The notes under the pieces are model-generated. The model was not told where the DNA came from, did not search any database, and was given only the letters and a program-made list of their open reading frames with translations. Shown here piece after piece: positions 36,452-45,667 of a stretch of 64,000 nt of DNA. The stretch's first letter is position 1, and each line of letters starts with the position of its first letter. The DNA lies in assembly GCF_037450285.1 (NCBI RefSeq), contig NZ_JAQISN010000001.1:1426001-1490000 (forward strand), in the 5' to 3' direction. The DNA is from Erwinia sp. SLM-02. GTDB taxonomy: Bacteria > Pseudomonadota > Gammaproteobacteria > Enterobacterales > Enterobacteriaceae. A program made the translations under genes and the position numbers.

Positions 36452-37117
36452 ATGCATAGACGTTTTTTTGTCACCGGAACCGATACTGAGGTCGGTAAAA
36501 CGGTGGTTTCACGAGGGATGCTGCAAACCCTCGCCGCTGGCGGCAAGCATGCCGTTGGCTACAAGCCGGTTGCGAAAAGCAGCCAGCAAACGGAAGAGGG
36601 GCCGCGTAATAAAGATGCACTGGTACTGCAGGCGTCTTCTTCCCTTCAGCTGCCTTATCAGGCCATTAATCCGGTGACGCTGCTTGATGATGAAATCAGC
36701 ACCAGCCTTCAGTCGTTTAGCTACTCCACTTTGAGCAGCGGGCTGCATGCGCTGGATGAACAGGCTGATTATGTGGTGACGGAAGGAACCGGCGGCTGGC
36801 GGAGCTTAATGAGCGATCGGCGGCCGCTGTCCGACTGGGTGGTTCAGGAGCAGATGCCGGTCGTCCTGGTCGTGGGCATCAAGCTGGGATGCGTCAGCCA
36901 CGCGCTGCTGACCGCGCAGGCGATACTGCACGACGGGCTGCCTCTGCTCGGTTGGGTTGCTAACCGAATCAACCCGGGCCTGGCGCACTATGCGGAAATT
37001 ATTCACGTCCTGCAGGATAAAATCCCCGCGCCGCTGCTGGGCGAGCTCCCTTATCTGCCCCGTGCGGAAACGCGTGACCTGTCACGCTATTTCGATCTGT
37101 CGCCGCTGAATTTATAA
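36452..37117 (+). CDS. ynfK: Dethiobiotin synthase paralogue YnfK/BioD2
   Basis: 221 residues. Walker A GTDTEVGKT at 8-16, KPVAKSSQQ near 36-44, and EGTGGW near 110-115 mark an ATP-dependent carboxylase of the BioD family. BioD closes the ureido ring in biotin synthesis; this second copy lies outside the bio operon and beside mlc, as YnfK does in E. coli. Whether it works in biotin synthesis is uncertain. Confidence 0.9.
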   Translation: MHRRFFVTGTDTEVGKTVVSRGMLQTLAAGGKHAVGYKPVAKSSQQTEEGPRNKDALVLQASSSLQLPYQAINPVTLLDDEISTSLQSFSYSTLSSGLHALDEQADYVVTEGTGGWRSLMSDRRPLSDWVVQEQMPVVLVVGIKLGCVSHALLTAQAILHDGLPLLGWVANRINPGLAHYAEIIHVLQDKIPAPLLGELPYLPRAETRDLSRYFDLSPLNL

Positions 37118-37277
37118 ATCCTGTAACGTGGGCGAACCGGTAAAAGAGTTCGCCCCGGCAGCATGAATCTTTGAACCCACGCCGCAAAAAGCCACGCTTT
37201 TCGTTTACTATCCTTACCTTATCTTGCTTTAATCCCGTACTGACCTCACAGAAGAACGGATAACCGTTGATGTCATT

Positions 37278-37292
37278 AGTGACGTTGTCACT
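37278..37292. promoter_or_regulatory. Inverted repeat upstream of the DHA2 transporter
   Basis: AGTGAC-GTT-GTCACT, perfect, 79 bp before the start codon. It resembles TetR or MarR operators that usually control efflux genes, but no such regulator is adjacent. Confidence 0.4.
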
Positions 37293-37370
37293 TATGCAGA
37301 GCGCACAATCCGAAAACTCCACGGCAAAATTTGGTACACACTTAGCAGGGAAGCAACGAAAAGGAATCCC

Positions 37371-38825
37371 ATGTCAGAGAATACAATTAACATCGTCACC
37401 CGGCGTCACTGGGTGCTGATCGCCTGCATGCTGTCGATGTTCATGGCAGCGATAGAAGTCACCATCGTCGCCACGGCTATGCCCACCATCGTGACCGAGC
37501 TGGGCGGCTTCTCACAGTTTGGCTGGGTGTTTTCAATTTATCTGCTGACCCAGGCCGTCACCGTCCCCATTTACGGGCGGCTGGCCGATATGTGGGGGCG
37601 CAAGCGGGTATTCTTTATCGGTGCCGGGCTGTTTCTGCTGGGGTCAATACTCTGTGGATTTGCCAGCAGCATGGGCTGGCTGATCCTGTTTCGCGCTTTC
37701 CAGGGGTTGGGTGCCGGGGCCATTATGCCGTTGACCTCAACGATCATTGCCGACGTATACCCACCCAAAGAGCGCGCGGGCGTGCAGGGCTGGCTTTCCA
37801 GCGTGTGGGGCGTGGCAGCGATCGTCGGCCCGTTAACCGGGGCATGGCTGGTGCAGCATTTCAACTGGGCGCTGGTTTTCTGGGTTAACGTGCCGATAGG
37901 CATTATTTCAATGCTGCTGCTGGTGCGCTTCTTCCCGGAAAGCCGCGAGAAATGCGAACAGCGGATAAATTTCACCGGCAGCTGCTGGCTGATGCTGACC
38001 GTCACCGCGTTGCTTACCGGATTATTACAGGCGGAATCGCTGGGCTTCTGGACGGTGCTGCCGATCGTGCTGGCGCTGCTTGCCGGATGGAGGCTGGTAC
38101 GCCACGAGCGTCATTCGAGTGAGCCGCTGTTTCCGCTGGCGATCTGGCGCACCCGCACGCTGCTGGCAGGCAACGTCGGCAACCTGCTGATTGGCGCAGC
38201 CATGATGGGCATCAGCGCCTTTCTGCCTGCCTGGATCCAGGGCGTTAATGGCGGATCGCCTTTGCAGGCCGGAAGTGCGCTGGCGATGATGTCGATCGGC
38301 TGGCCGCTGGCCAGTACGTTAAGCGGCAGACTGATGCAGCGTACCTCGTATCGTTTCACCGCGCAGCTGGGTTCACTGCTGCTGATTGCGGGAACGGCGC
38401 TGCTTTTGTTCCTGCATCGTGAAAGCCCGGTCTGGCATGCCGGCCTGTCGGCGTTTGTCATCGGTACGGGAATGGGGATGACCAGCACCACCTTCCTGAT
38501 TGCGGTTCAGAATACCGCGCAGTATGAGATCCGGGGGATTTGTACCGCCTCGGTGATGTTCAGTCGTATGCTGGGGTCGGCATTGGGGACGGCGGTGATG
38601 GGCGCGGTGCTGAACTATAATCTGCTGCTGCGCTTACCGCAGTTCAGCGATCCGGTACAGCAGGTGATGTCGCCCGCCGGTCGTGAGCAGCTGGCGCCCG
38701 CCAGGCTGGAAATGATCCTGACGGAGATCGCGCATTCGTTACACTGGGTGTTTGCGGTGTCGCTGGTTATTGCGTTAGGCAGTCTGGCGATGTCGCGGCT
38801 GGTTCCGGTACAAAAACCGCACTGA
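37371..38825 (+). CDS. MFS drug transporter of the DHA2 (EmrB/QacA) type
   Basis: 484 residues, about fourteen membrane segments. Motif A GRLADMWGRKRVF near 65-77, motif C-like GPLTGAWLVQHFNW near 151-164, and the EmrB-like SIYLLTQAVTVPIYG. Likely proton-driven multidrug efflux across the inner membrane, substrate unknown. Start has AAGGA. No membrane-fusion partner is adjacent. Inserted between backbone genes ynfK and ynfD. Confidence 0.85.
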   Translation: MSENTINIVTRRHWVLIACMLSMFMAAIEVTIVATAMPTIVTELGGFSQFGWVFSIYLLTQAVTVPIYGRLADMWGRKRVFFIGAGLFLLGSILCGFASSMGWLILFRAFQGLGAGAIMPLTSTIIADVYPPKERAGVQGWLSSVWGVAAIVGPLTGAWLVQHFNWALVFWVNVPIGIISMLLLVRFFPESREKCEQRINFTGSCWLMLTVTALLTGLLQAESLGFWTVLPIVLALLAGWRLVRHERHSSEPLFPLAIWRTRTLLAGNVGNLLIGAAMMGISAFLPAWIQGVNGGSPLQAGSALAMMSIGWPLASTLSGRLMQRTSYRFTAQLGSLLLIAGTALLLFLHRESPVWHAGLSAFVIGTGMGMTSTTFLIAVQNTAQYEIRGICTASVMFSRMLGSALGTAVMGAVLNYNLLLRLPQFSDPVQQVMSPAGREQLAPARLEMILTEIAHSLHWVFAVSLVIALGSLAMSRLVPVQKPH

Positions 38826-38833
38826 CGGGGCAG

Positions 38834-38866
38834 CCGCTGGCGAGGCGCTGTGCGCTCCGCCAGCGG
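38834..38866. terminator. Hairpin between convergent genes
   Basis: CCGCTGGCG...CGCCAGCGG with an inner GCGC pair, between the transporter stop and the ynfD stop. No T-run, so only a weak terminator call. Confidence 0.4.
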
Positions 38867-38873
38867 AGAGGGA

Positions 38874-39173
38874 TCACTGAGCCGGGGCGTCCTGTGAAGT
38901 CCCGGCGCTGGCCGGAACGTTACTTTCGCCGTCGTTACCGTTGCGTTTGTAGACGATTTTTTGCGTATCGCTCTCGCAATGGCCGACCACCTGACCACCC
39001 GCCTGTTCGGCCTGATCGTTAGGCACGATATCCAGCGAGAAGCCGGATTCGGGTACGCCGTTGTTGATGATTTTCTGACTAATATCAGCCTTGACGCTTT
39101 CGCAAGATGCCTGAACGGCCAGCGGGCTGACAACGAGCAGGGCGGTTAACATCCACTTAGAACCTTTCATCAT
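38874..39173 (-). CDS. ynfD: DUF1161 periplasmic protein YnfD
   Basis: 99 residues. Signal peptide (MMKGSKWMLTALLVVSPLAV, cleavage after VQA). The mature part begins SCESVKADISQKIINNGVP with two cysteines (in SCES and GHCES) that probably form a disulphide. Ends with a low-complexity Ala/Ser/Gln tail. Function unknown. Start has AAGGA upstream. Confidence 0.85.
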   Translation of the reverse strand: MMKGSKWMLTALLVVSPLAVQASCESVKADISQKIINNGVPESGFSLDIVPNDQAEQAGGQVVGHCESDTQKIVYKRNGNDGESNVPASAGTSQDAPAQ

Positions 39174-39283
39174 TTCATCCTTTTGCGTGAGAACAGCGGT
39201 AATTATAAGTCAAAAATGTCGCGGACAGCGCTCGGGTTGAGTTAAGGCCCAACGCACCCGGTACGGCAGACCCTCAAAGACGC

Positions 39284-39631
39284 TTACGGCGCAACGGGAC
39301 GCCCGGTACGGCGATCCAGGCAGCGCAGGGTATTAGGCTCCCAGTAGGCGTTCACGTTCAGGCTTTTTTCGCAGCCGTCACGGGTATCAAAGGCGCGATC
39401 GACTTTATCAAACTCTTTCTCAACGCGATTATTCACTTTGCCACGCAGGCGATGGGTAGCGTCCCACTGCTCTTTTTCCTGGCGAGCCTGTTCCTTGCTC
39501 AGCGAATTGTCACCATTTTCAATCACCAGACGATCGGTGCGGGCCTGCGCAGTGTGTTGCACGGAGAAAAGCGCAGCCAGCAAAAGCAGTGGCAGGGTGG
39601 TTCGGGTAAGACGTTGCTGTAGTGACTTCAT
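39284..39631 (-). CDS. ynfB: UPF0482 periplasmic protein YnfB
   Basis: 115 residues. Signal peptide to about residue 30 (LLLLAALFSVQHTAQA). Mature protein RTDRLVIENGDN, then a charged helix (EKEQWDATHRLRGKVNNRVEK) and the invariant end NAYWEPNTLRCLDRRTGR. Small exported protein of unknown function. Adjacent to ynfA as in E. coli. Confidence 0.9.
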   Translation of the reverse strand: MKSLQQRLTRTTLPLLLLAALFSVQHTAQARTDRLVIENGDNSLSKEQARQEKEQWDATHRLRGKVNNRVEKEFDKVDRAFDTRDGCEKSLNVNAYWEPNTLRCLDRRTGRPVAP

Positions 39632-39768
39632 TCATTGTTTCCTTTCTTTACCAGACGCGAAGCATTCATAAGCGGCTACGCAGACGTTCGCACAAAGTAT
39701 ATCATCAGCCCTCAAATGAACGCCATTAGCCCGGCGTGCTCGTTGATGAAATGGAGAGATTTGCCCCG

Positions 39769-40098
39769 ATGTTTATGACTATTTTTGTCTTTTTTGCTAC
39801 GGCGCTGGCTGAGATTATTGGCTGCTTTTTACCCTGGCTGTGGCTGAAAAAAGGCGGTTCGCCCTGGCTGCTGCTTCCGGCCGCGCTGAGCCTGATGATT
39901 TTTGTCTGGCTGCTGACGTTGCATCCGGCGGCCAGCGGCCGGGTCTATGCCGCTTACGGCGGGGTCTATGTGGTGACGGCGCTGATCTGGCTGCGGGTTG
40001 TTGACGGCGAAAAGCTGAGTAGCTGGGACTGGGTAGGCGCGGCGGTGGCGTTTTGCGGCATGCTGATCATTGTGGCGGGCTGGGGGAAAACGGTGTAG
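39769..40098 (+). CDS. ynfA: UPF0060 small membrane protein YnfA
   Basis: 109 residues from ATG 39769; the frame opens earlier but the conserved protein starts here. Four membrane segments with the family blocks EIIGCFLPWLWLK and GRVYAAYGGVYV. Fold is of the small multidrug resistance type. Start candidates 39769 and 39775 both lack an ideal ribosome site. Confidence 0.92.
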   Translation: MFMTIFVFFATALAEIIGCFLPWLWLKKGGSPWLLLPAALSLMIFVWLLTLHPAASGRVYAAYGGVYVVTALIWLRVVDGEKLSSWDWVGAAVAFCGMLIIVAGWGKTV

Positions 40099-40142
40099 TC
40101 GGGGATGGAGACGCTTAAACAGCTCCTGCTGACCTGCTGACA

Positions 40143-40163
40143 GCTCCCGCCTGACGCGGGAGC
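40143..40163. terminator. Hairpin between convergent ynfA and ydfG
   Basis: GCTCCCGC-CTGAC-GCGGGAGC, 8-bp perfect stem without a T-run, in an 82-bp gap between two stops. Confidence 0.45.
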
Positions 40164-40180
40164 ATGCAACGCGCAGCAAA

Positions 40181-40927
40181 TCAGGATTTGTGCACGCGCA
40201 GACCGGCCTGGCTCTGGCCAACCGGCATCATCTCCAGGGCGCTGATGTTGACGTGCGCAGGCAGCGTGGCGACCCACCAGACCGCTTCGGTCACATCTTC
40301 CGGCGTCAGCGGCACGGCCCCATCGTATACCCCGTCGGCACGGGCATCATCGCCTTTAAAGCGCACGTTGGAAAACTCGGTGCCGCCGACCAGGCCTGGC
40401 TCAATATCGGTCACGCGCAGCGCGGTGCCGTGCAGGTCGGTACGCAGGTTAAAGCTGAACTGGCGCACGAAGGCTTTGGTGGCTCCGTAAACATTGCCGC
40501 CCGGATACGGCCAGCTACCGGCAATCGAACCCAGATTGATGATATGACCGACGTTGCGCTCCACCATACCCGGCAGGATAGCTCGCGTCATATACACCAG
40601 CCCTTTATTGTTGGTGTCGATCATATCTTCCCAGTCATCAAGGCTGGCGCGCTGTGCAGGCTCAATGCCCAGCGCCAGTCCGGCGTTGTTGACCAGCACA
40701 TCAATATTGCGCCATTCGGCGGGCAGGTTGCTCAGCGCATCATCGATGCCCGCGCGGTCGCGCACGTCGAGTTTCAGGGTGTAGACATTTTCGCCGAGTT
40801 CCTCTTTCAGCGCGTCCAGGCGTTCCTGGCGGCGGCCGGTGGCAATCACCTTATGGCCCTGCGCGATAAAACGACGGGTAATGCTCTGACCAAAACCGGC
40901 TGTCGCGCCGGTAACAAATACGATCAT
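40181..40927 (-). CDS. ydfG: NADP-dependent 3-hydroxy acid dehydrogenase YdfG
   Basis: 248 residues from ATG 40927 (GAGGAAC upstream); the 12 upstream codons have no support. Short-chain dehydrogenase: TGATAGFG nucleotide loop at 6-13, NNAGLA at 80-85, catalytic Ser-Tyr-Lys in GSIAGSWPYPGGNVYGATK. Oxidises L-serine, L-allo-threonine and 3-hydroxypropionate types (E. coli knowledge). Confidence 0.95.
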   Translation of the reverse strand: MIVFVTGATAGFGQSITRRFIAQGHKVIATGRRQERLDALKEELGENVYTLKLDVRDRAGIDDALSNLPAEWRNIDVLVNNAGLALGIEPAQRASLDDWEDMIDTNNKGLVYMTRAILPGMVERNVGHIINLGSIAGSWPYPGGNVYGATKAFVRQFSFNLRTDLHGTALRVTDIEPGLVGGTEFSNVRFKGDDARADGVYDGAVPLTPEDVTEAVWWVATLPAHVNISALEMMPVGQSQAGLRVHKS

Positions 40928-41404
40928 CTCACTGTTCCTCAACACAAAATAGGGCTTCATCACCCGGAAAATTCCCTCATGCAGCGGGGATCACCATACC
41001 ATCTCATGGCGGGAGTGGTAAGAAGCGAATGGTTATGATTAATAAGAAAATGTTGCACCAGCATGGTGCGATTGCCGCAGGCGTTGCCTTATTAAAGTGC
41101 CGGGAATGCCCCGCTGATGCCGCTTTCAGCGAAAGGGCTTATTGCGAATCGACAGCAACCGTTTGCCTTTAAATACGCAAACGGTTGCCTGCGAACAAAT
41201 GCACAATAAATCCGAAAATTATCAAAATATAATATAACTTATTGATTTAAAGCGATTTAAAAAAATAACCGCGCTGGTATGAATATTGCAAAACAGTCGG
41301 ATGCGCTTTTAAAAAAAGATCGTTCATTCTGTTCAGCTCTCATTAACCAGCACATTTCCCGCTAGTGGCGGGGCGGATTTTCCGCGGTGCTAAAAGGATC
41401 AATT
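40928..41404. other. Intergenic stretch between ydfG and guaD
   Basis: The 477 bp have no gene. It contains the purine-type inverted pair at 41155-41188 and an AT-rich tract at about 41200-41300 with A-runs that could be a curved promoter-upstream region. Confidence 0.5.
41155..41188. promoter_or_regulatory. Paired PurR-like boxes, or a 12-bp hairpin, upstream of guaD
   Basis: GCAACCGTTTGC at 41155-41166 and its exact complement GCAAACGGTTGC at 41177-41188. Each is itself one change from the PurR palindrome GCAAACGTTTGC, and centres are 22 bp apart (two helical turns). The second site extended, ACGCAAACGGTTGCCT, matches the PurR consensus at 14 of 16 positions. Confidence 0.55.
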
Positions 41405-42730
41405 ATGTCAGCAGCCTGTAGCCACGCCGTTCGCGGCAGCTTTTTTGATATCACCCGGACGGTGGCCGCACCGGATGAACTCCCGGAGGCCGCCCGTTAC
41501 CTCGAAGATGGCCTGCTGTTGCTCAACGGCGGGGAAATCGTCTCGCTCAGCCCCTGGGAGGAGGGACGGCTGCCGCAGGGATGCGAGCTTACCGACTACC
41601 GCGGTAAACTGATCGTTCCGGGGTTTGTCGATACGCACATCCACTATCCGCAGACCGAGATGATCGGTGCCTTTGGCGAACAGCTGCTGGAGTGGCTGAA
41701 CCAGTACACGTTCCCGGTCGAGAGCCAGTACCACTGCCCGCAGCATGCCGAACGCATGTCGGCGTTCTTTCTGCAGCAGCTGTTAAGCAACGGCACCACC
41801 ACCGCGCTGGTGTTCGGCACCGTACATCCGGAGTCGGTCGACGCGCTGTTCTCCGCCGCCAACGGCCTGGGGATGCGCCTGATTGCCGGAAAGGTGATGA
41901 TGGATCGCCATGCGCCGGAAGCGCTGATCGAAACGCCGGAGCAGAGCTATCGTCAGACGCGTGAACTGATCGCCCGCTGGCACAACGTAGGCCGCCTGAG
42001 CTATGCGCTGACGCCGCGTTTCGCGCCCACGTCCTCCCCGCAGCTGCTGGAAAAGGTGCGCCAGCTGCGCGAGGAGTTTCCGGATGTCTGGCTACACACG
42101 CATCTGAGCGAAAATCCGCAGGAGATTGCCTGGGTGAAGGCACTGTTCCCGGAAAACAGCGGCTATCTGGATGTGTATCATCAGTATCAGCTGACCGGCC
42201 GCCGCAGTCTGTTTGCCCACTGCCTGCATCTGGAAGATGACGAATGGGACCGCCTGCACCATACCGATTCCGCCGTCGCCTTCTGCCCGACCTCGAATCT
42301 GTTCCTCGGCAGCGGTTTGTTCGATCTGAAAACCTGCTGGCAGAAAGGCGTGAAGATGGGCGTCGGGACCGATGTCGGTGCCGGCACCACCTTCAGTATG
42401 CTGCAAACCCTGGGCGAGGCCTACAAGGTGGGCCAGCTGCAGCGCTACAAACTCTCGGCCTGCGAAGCCTTTTACCACGCGACGCTCGGCGGGGCGAAAG
42501 CGCTGGATCTGGATCCGCACATCGGCAATTTTATGCCGGGCAAAGAAGCCGATTTCGTGGTTATCGATCCGGCGGTATCCGCGCTGCAAACGCTGCGTTA
42601 CGGCAACAGTCGCGACATCTGGGAAAAGCTGTTTGTGCTGATGACGCTGGGCGACGACCGGAATATTGCCGCAACCTGGGTGGATGGGCGCTGCGTCTGG
42701 CAGTGTGAAAAATCGCAGCGGGCCGCATAA
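41405..42730 (+). CDS. guaD: Guanine deaminase
   Basis: 441 residues from ATG 41405 (AAGGA, eight bases spacing). Amidohydrolase fold with DTHIHYPQ metal ligands near 79-86, HTHLSEN near 231-237, HCLHLEDDEWDRL near 273-285, and GTDVGAGTT near 321-329. Opens with AVRGSFFDITRT as in E. coli GuaD. Converts guanine to xanthine. No xanthine dehydrogenase or permease adjacent. Confidence 0.93.
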   Translation: MSAACSHAVRGSFFDITRTVAAPDELPEAARYLEDGLLLLNGGEIVSLSPWEEGRLPQGCELTDYRGKLIVPGFVDTHIHYPQTEMIGAFGEQLLEWLNQYTFPVESQYHCPQHAERMSAFFLQQLLSNGTTTALVFGTVHPESVDALFSAANGLGMRLIAGKVMMDRHAPEALIETPEQSYRQTRELIARWHNVGRLSYALTPRFAPTSSPQLLEKVRQLREEFPDVWLHTHLSENPQEIAWVKALFPENSGYLDVYHQYQLTGRRSLFAHCLHLEDDEWDRLHHTDSAVAFCPTSNLFLGSGLFDLKTCWQKGVKMGVGTDVGAGTTFSMLQTLGEAYKVGQLQRYKLSACEAFYHATLGGAKALDLDPHIGNFMPGKEADFVVIDPAVSALQTLRYGNSRDIWEKLFVLMTLGDDRNIAATWVDGRCVWQCEKSQRAA

Positions 42731-42835
42731 GCTCTTCCGTTATTGGCAGAATTCAGCGCGCAGGAAGGCATTGCTTCCTGCGCGTTTCCACGTTTATTCT
42801 GGGAGGCGTGCAACAGGGAGCAGGAGAGCAGGGAA

Positions 42836-44980
42836 ATGCGTAGTAAATCCGCCATTTACGCCATAGTTATGGCACTGAGCGCCGGCGTGCCATCGCTGCT
42901 GGCGGCAGAATCGTTTAAGGAGAATTCGTCGATGTCCACCCGTAAGGATAACCCCTTCAGCCAGGCCAGCACGCTGCCTTACCAGGCACCGCCATTCGAC
43001 CAGATCCAGGATGACGACTATCGCACCGCGCTGGAAAGCGCCATCGGGCAGAAGCGTGCTGAGGTCGCTGAGATTGCGGCTGACCCGGCACCGGCCGATT
43101 TCAACAATACCTATCTGGCACTGGAGCAGAGCGGCGAAAGCCTGCGCCGCGTCTATGGCGTATTCAACGCAATGACCGCGGGCAACACCAGCGATGCGCT
43201 GCAGGCGCTGGACGAGGACATTTCACCGAAGCTGGCCGCGCTGGACGATGAAATTCACCTCAATGCGGCGCTCTTTACCCGCCTGGATGCGGTGTATCAG
43301 CAGCGTGAGCAGCTGTCGCTGGATGACGAGTCGCTAAGGCTGGTTGAGGTCACCTGGCAGGCGTTTCAGCTGGCCGGGGCACGGCTTAACGACGCGGAAA
43401 AAACCGAGCTAAAAGCGCTGAACCAGGAATCGGCGACGCTCAGCAGCCGCTTTACCCGACGGCTGCTGGCGGCAACCAAGGCCGGAGGCCTGGCCGTGAC
43501 CGACCGCCAGCAGCTTGCCGGGCTGAGCGAGGCGGAAATCGCCGTTGCCCATGCGGCGGCGGAAGCGCGCGGACTGCACTCCCAGTGGCTGCTGGCGCTG
43601 CAAAACACCACGCAGCAGCCCGCGCTTCAGTCCCTTGACGACCGCAGCACCCGTCAGGCGCTGTTCAACGCCGCCTGGACGCGGGCGGAGAAGGGCGATG
43701 AAAACGATACGCGTGAGGTGATTGCCCGGCTGGCGCAGGTGCGCGCCCGGCAGGCGAAGCTTTTGGGGTTTGACAGTTTTTCCGCGTGGAAAATGCAGGA
43801 CCAGATGGCGAAAACCCCGCAGGCCGCGCTGGACTTCATGCGCCAGATCGTCCCGGCCGCCAGCGGTCGGGCAAAGCGCGAGACCGACGATATTCAGCAA
43901 ATCATTACCCGCCAGCACGGCGGATTTAACCTCGCGCCGTGGGACTGGCTGTACTACGCCGAGCAGGTCCGGCGTGAACAGTACGACCTTGATGACGCCC
44001 AGCTCAATCCCTATTTTGAACTGAACAGCGTGCTGGAAAACGGCGTGTTTTATGCCGCCACGCAGCTGTACGGCATCACCTTTAAACCGCGAACGGATAT
44101 TCCGGTTTATCATCCCGACGTGCGGGTTTATGAGGTGCTGGATAAGGACGGCAGCCCGCTGGCGCTGTTCTATACCGACTGGTTCCGCCGCGATAACAAG
44201 GGCGGCGGTGCCTGGATGGGCAATTTTGTTGAGCAGTCGACCCTGTCCGGCACCAAACCGGTAATTTACAACGTCGCTAACTACACCAAACCGGCGGAAG
44301 GGCATCCGGCGCTGCTTTCCTGGGATGAGGTGATCACCCTGTTCCACGAATTCGGCCACGCGCTGCACGGTATTTTTGCCGAACAGCGCTACGCCAGCCT
44401 GTCCGGGACCAATACGCCGCGCGACTTCGTTGAGTTTCCGTCGCAGATTAACGAGCACTGGGCCAGCAATGATCAGGTGTTCAGCCACTATGCGCGGCAC
44501 TATCAGACCGGCGAACCGATGCCCGACGCGCTGCGCCAGCGGATGCAGGCCGCCAGTAAATTTAACAAAGGCTACGATATGAGCGAGCTGCTGGCGGCGG
44601 CGCTGCTCGACCAGCACTGGCATCTGCTGGCGGCGGATGCGCCGCTGCAGCAGGCCGACGTCATTGAGCAGCGGGCGTTACAGCAGGAAGGGCTGGACCT
44701 GCCGGCGGTGCCGCCGCGCTATCGCTCCAGCTATTTCCAGCACATTTGGGGCAACGGCTATGCCGCCGGTTACTATGCTTATCTGTGGACGCAGATGCTG
44801 GCGGATGATGGCTATGCCTGGTTTGAGGAGCACGGCGGGCTGACCGCTGAAAACGGCCAGCGCTTTCGCGATATGATCCTCTCGCGCGGCAACAGCAGCG
44901 ACCTGCAGCCGCTGTTCCATCGCTGGCTGGGGCGTGAGCCACAAATAGAACCGATGCTGCATCATCGCGGGCTGAAATAG
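42836..44980 (+). CDS. dcp: Peptidyl-dipeptidase Dcp, M3 family, with possible signal peptide
   Basis: Zinc peptidase removing C-terminal dipeptides. From ATG 42836 the protein has 714 residues and opens with a plausible signal peptide (MRSKSAIYAIVMALSAGVPS, then LLAA-ES). From ATG 42932, which has the better ribosome site (AAGGAGA, eight bases away), it has 682 residues and begins MSTRKDNPFSQASTLPY, aligning end to end with cytoplasmic E. coli Dcp (681). HEFGH is at 504-508 in the long form. The rest is highly conserved (SGTNTPRDFVEFPSQINEHW). Both starts are kept because each has separate support. Confidence 0.93.
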   Translation: MRSKSAIYAIVMALSAGVPSLLAAESFKENSSMSTRKDNPFSQASTLPYQAPPFDQIQDDDYRTALESAIGQKRAEVAEIAADPAPADFNNTYLALEQSGESLRRVYGVFNAMTAGNTSDALQALDEDISPKLAALDDEIHLNAALFTRLDAVYQQREQLSLDDESLRLVEVTWQAFQLAGARLNDAEKTELKALNQESATLSSRFTRRLLAATKAGGLAVTDRQQLAGLSEAEIAVAHAAAEARGLHSQWLLALQNTTQQPALQSLDDRSTRQALFNAAWTRAEKGDENDTREVIARLAQVRARQAKLLGFDSFSAWKMQDQMAKTPQAALDFMRQIVPAASGRAKRETDDIQQIITRQHGGFNLAPWDWLYYAEQVRREQYDLDDAQLNPYFELNSVLENGVFYAATQLYGITFKPRTDIPVYHPDVRVYEVLDKDGSPLALFYTDWFRRDNKGGGAWMGNFVEQSTLSGTKPVIYNVANYTKPAEGHPALLSWDEVITLFHEFGHALHGIFAEQRYASLSGTNTPRDFVEFPSQINEHWASNDQVFSHYARHYQTGEPMPDALRQRMQAASKFNKGYDMSELLAAALLDQHWHLLAADAPLQQADVIEQRALQQEGLDLPAVPPRYRSSYFQHIWGNGYAAGYYAYLWTQMLADDGYAWFEEHGGLTAENGQRFRDMILSRGNSSDLQPLFHRWLGREPQIEPMLHHRGLK

Positions 44981-45034
44981 CCCGCGTACCGGCAGCGCAC
45001 CGCGCGCTGCCTGACTTCATCCCCGGAGGAAAAT

Positions 45035-45667
45035 ATGGCCATTGTCGCCTGCCTGCATGCGGCCAGAAGTAATATTGCGGTTTTTGAACAGGCGCTGCTC
45101 GCCCTCGATTATCCGGACGTTGAGCTGCTGCACCGCGTGGAAAGCGATCTGTTTGACCGCGCGGTTGCGAAAAATGAGGTCACGCCGGAGATTATCGCCG
45201 CCACGCGTCAGGCGATTAACGAACTGTGCGAGCAGGCCGACGTGGTGATCGTCACCTGTACCACGCTGGGCGTAGCCGCCTTTGAAGCCGAGTTCAGCAG
45301 GCCGGTCCTGCGAATTGATGCCACGCTGGCGAAAGTCTCCTCGCGCTATCACGGTACTATTCTGGTGCTCTGCACCGCCAGCTCGACGCTGGCGTCGACG
45401 ACCCGCCTGTTCAGCGCCTTTATTCCGGGTGAACGCCTGGTGGTGGAGCTGATCCCGCGTGCGTGGGCGTGGTTTAACCAGGGCGATATCGCCGGCTACC
45501 ATCAGGTTATCGCTGACTACATCCGCCAGCGGCCTGAATGCGCGCTCGGCTGTATTGTTCTGGCTCAGGCATCGATGAGCGGGGCCGAAAAGCTGATCCA
45601 CACCACGCTGTCGGTGCTGAGCGGCCCGCAGGTCAGCCTGCAGGCCGCGATCGACAGCCTTGCCTGA
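45035..45667 (+). CDS. Asp/Glu racemase-superfamily protein
   Basis: 210 residues. Two-domain racemase fold with the catalytic cysteine pair C75 (VIVTCTTLG) and C173 (LGCIVLAQASM), the pattern of aspartate/hydantoin racemases and related lyases. Start has CGGAGGAAA. It follows dcp by 55 bp. Its stop codon directly abuts the stop of the convergent permease gene with no base between. Substrate unknown. Confidence 0.8.
   Translation: MAIVACLHAARSNIAVFEQALLALDYPDVELLHRVESDLFDRAVAKNEVTPEIIAATRQAINELCEQADVVIVTCTTLGVAAFEAEFSRPVLRIDATLAKVSSRYHGTILVLCTASSTLASTTRLFSAFIPGERLVVELIPRAWAWFNQGDIAGYHQVIADYIRQRPECALGCIVLAQASMSGAEKLIHTTLSVLSGPQVSLQAAIDSLA

Noticed and set aside
41040..41404. Purine riboswitch before guaD
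   Set aside because: No three-helix junction with the conserved loops is visible; the inverted pair fits protein boxes or a plain hairpin better.
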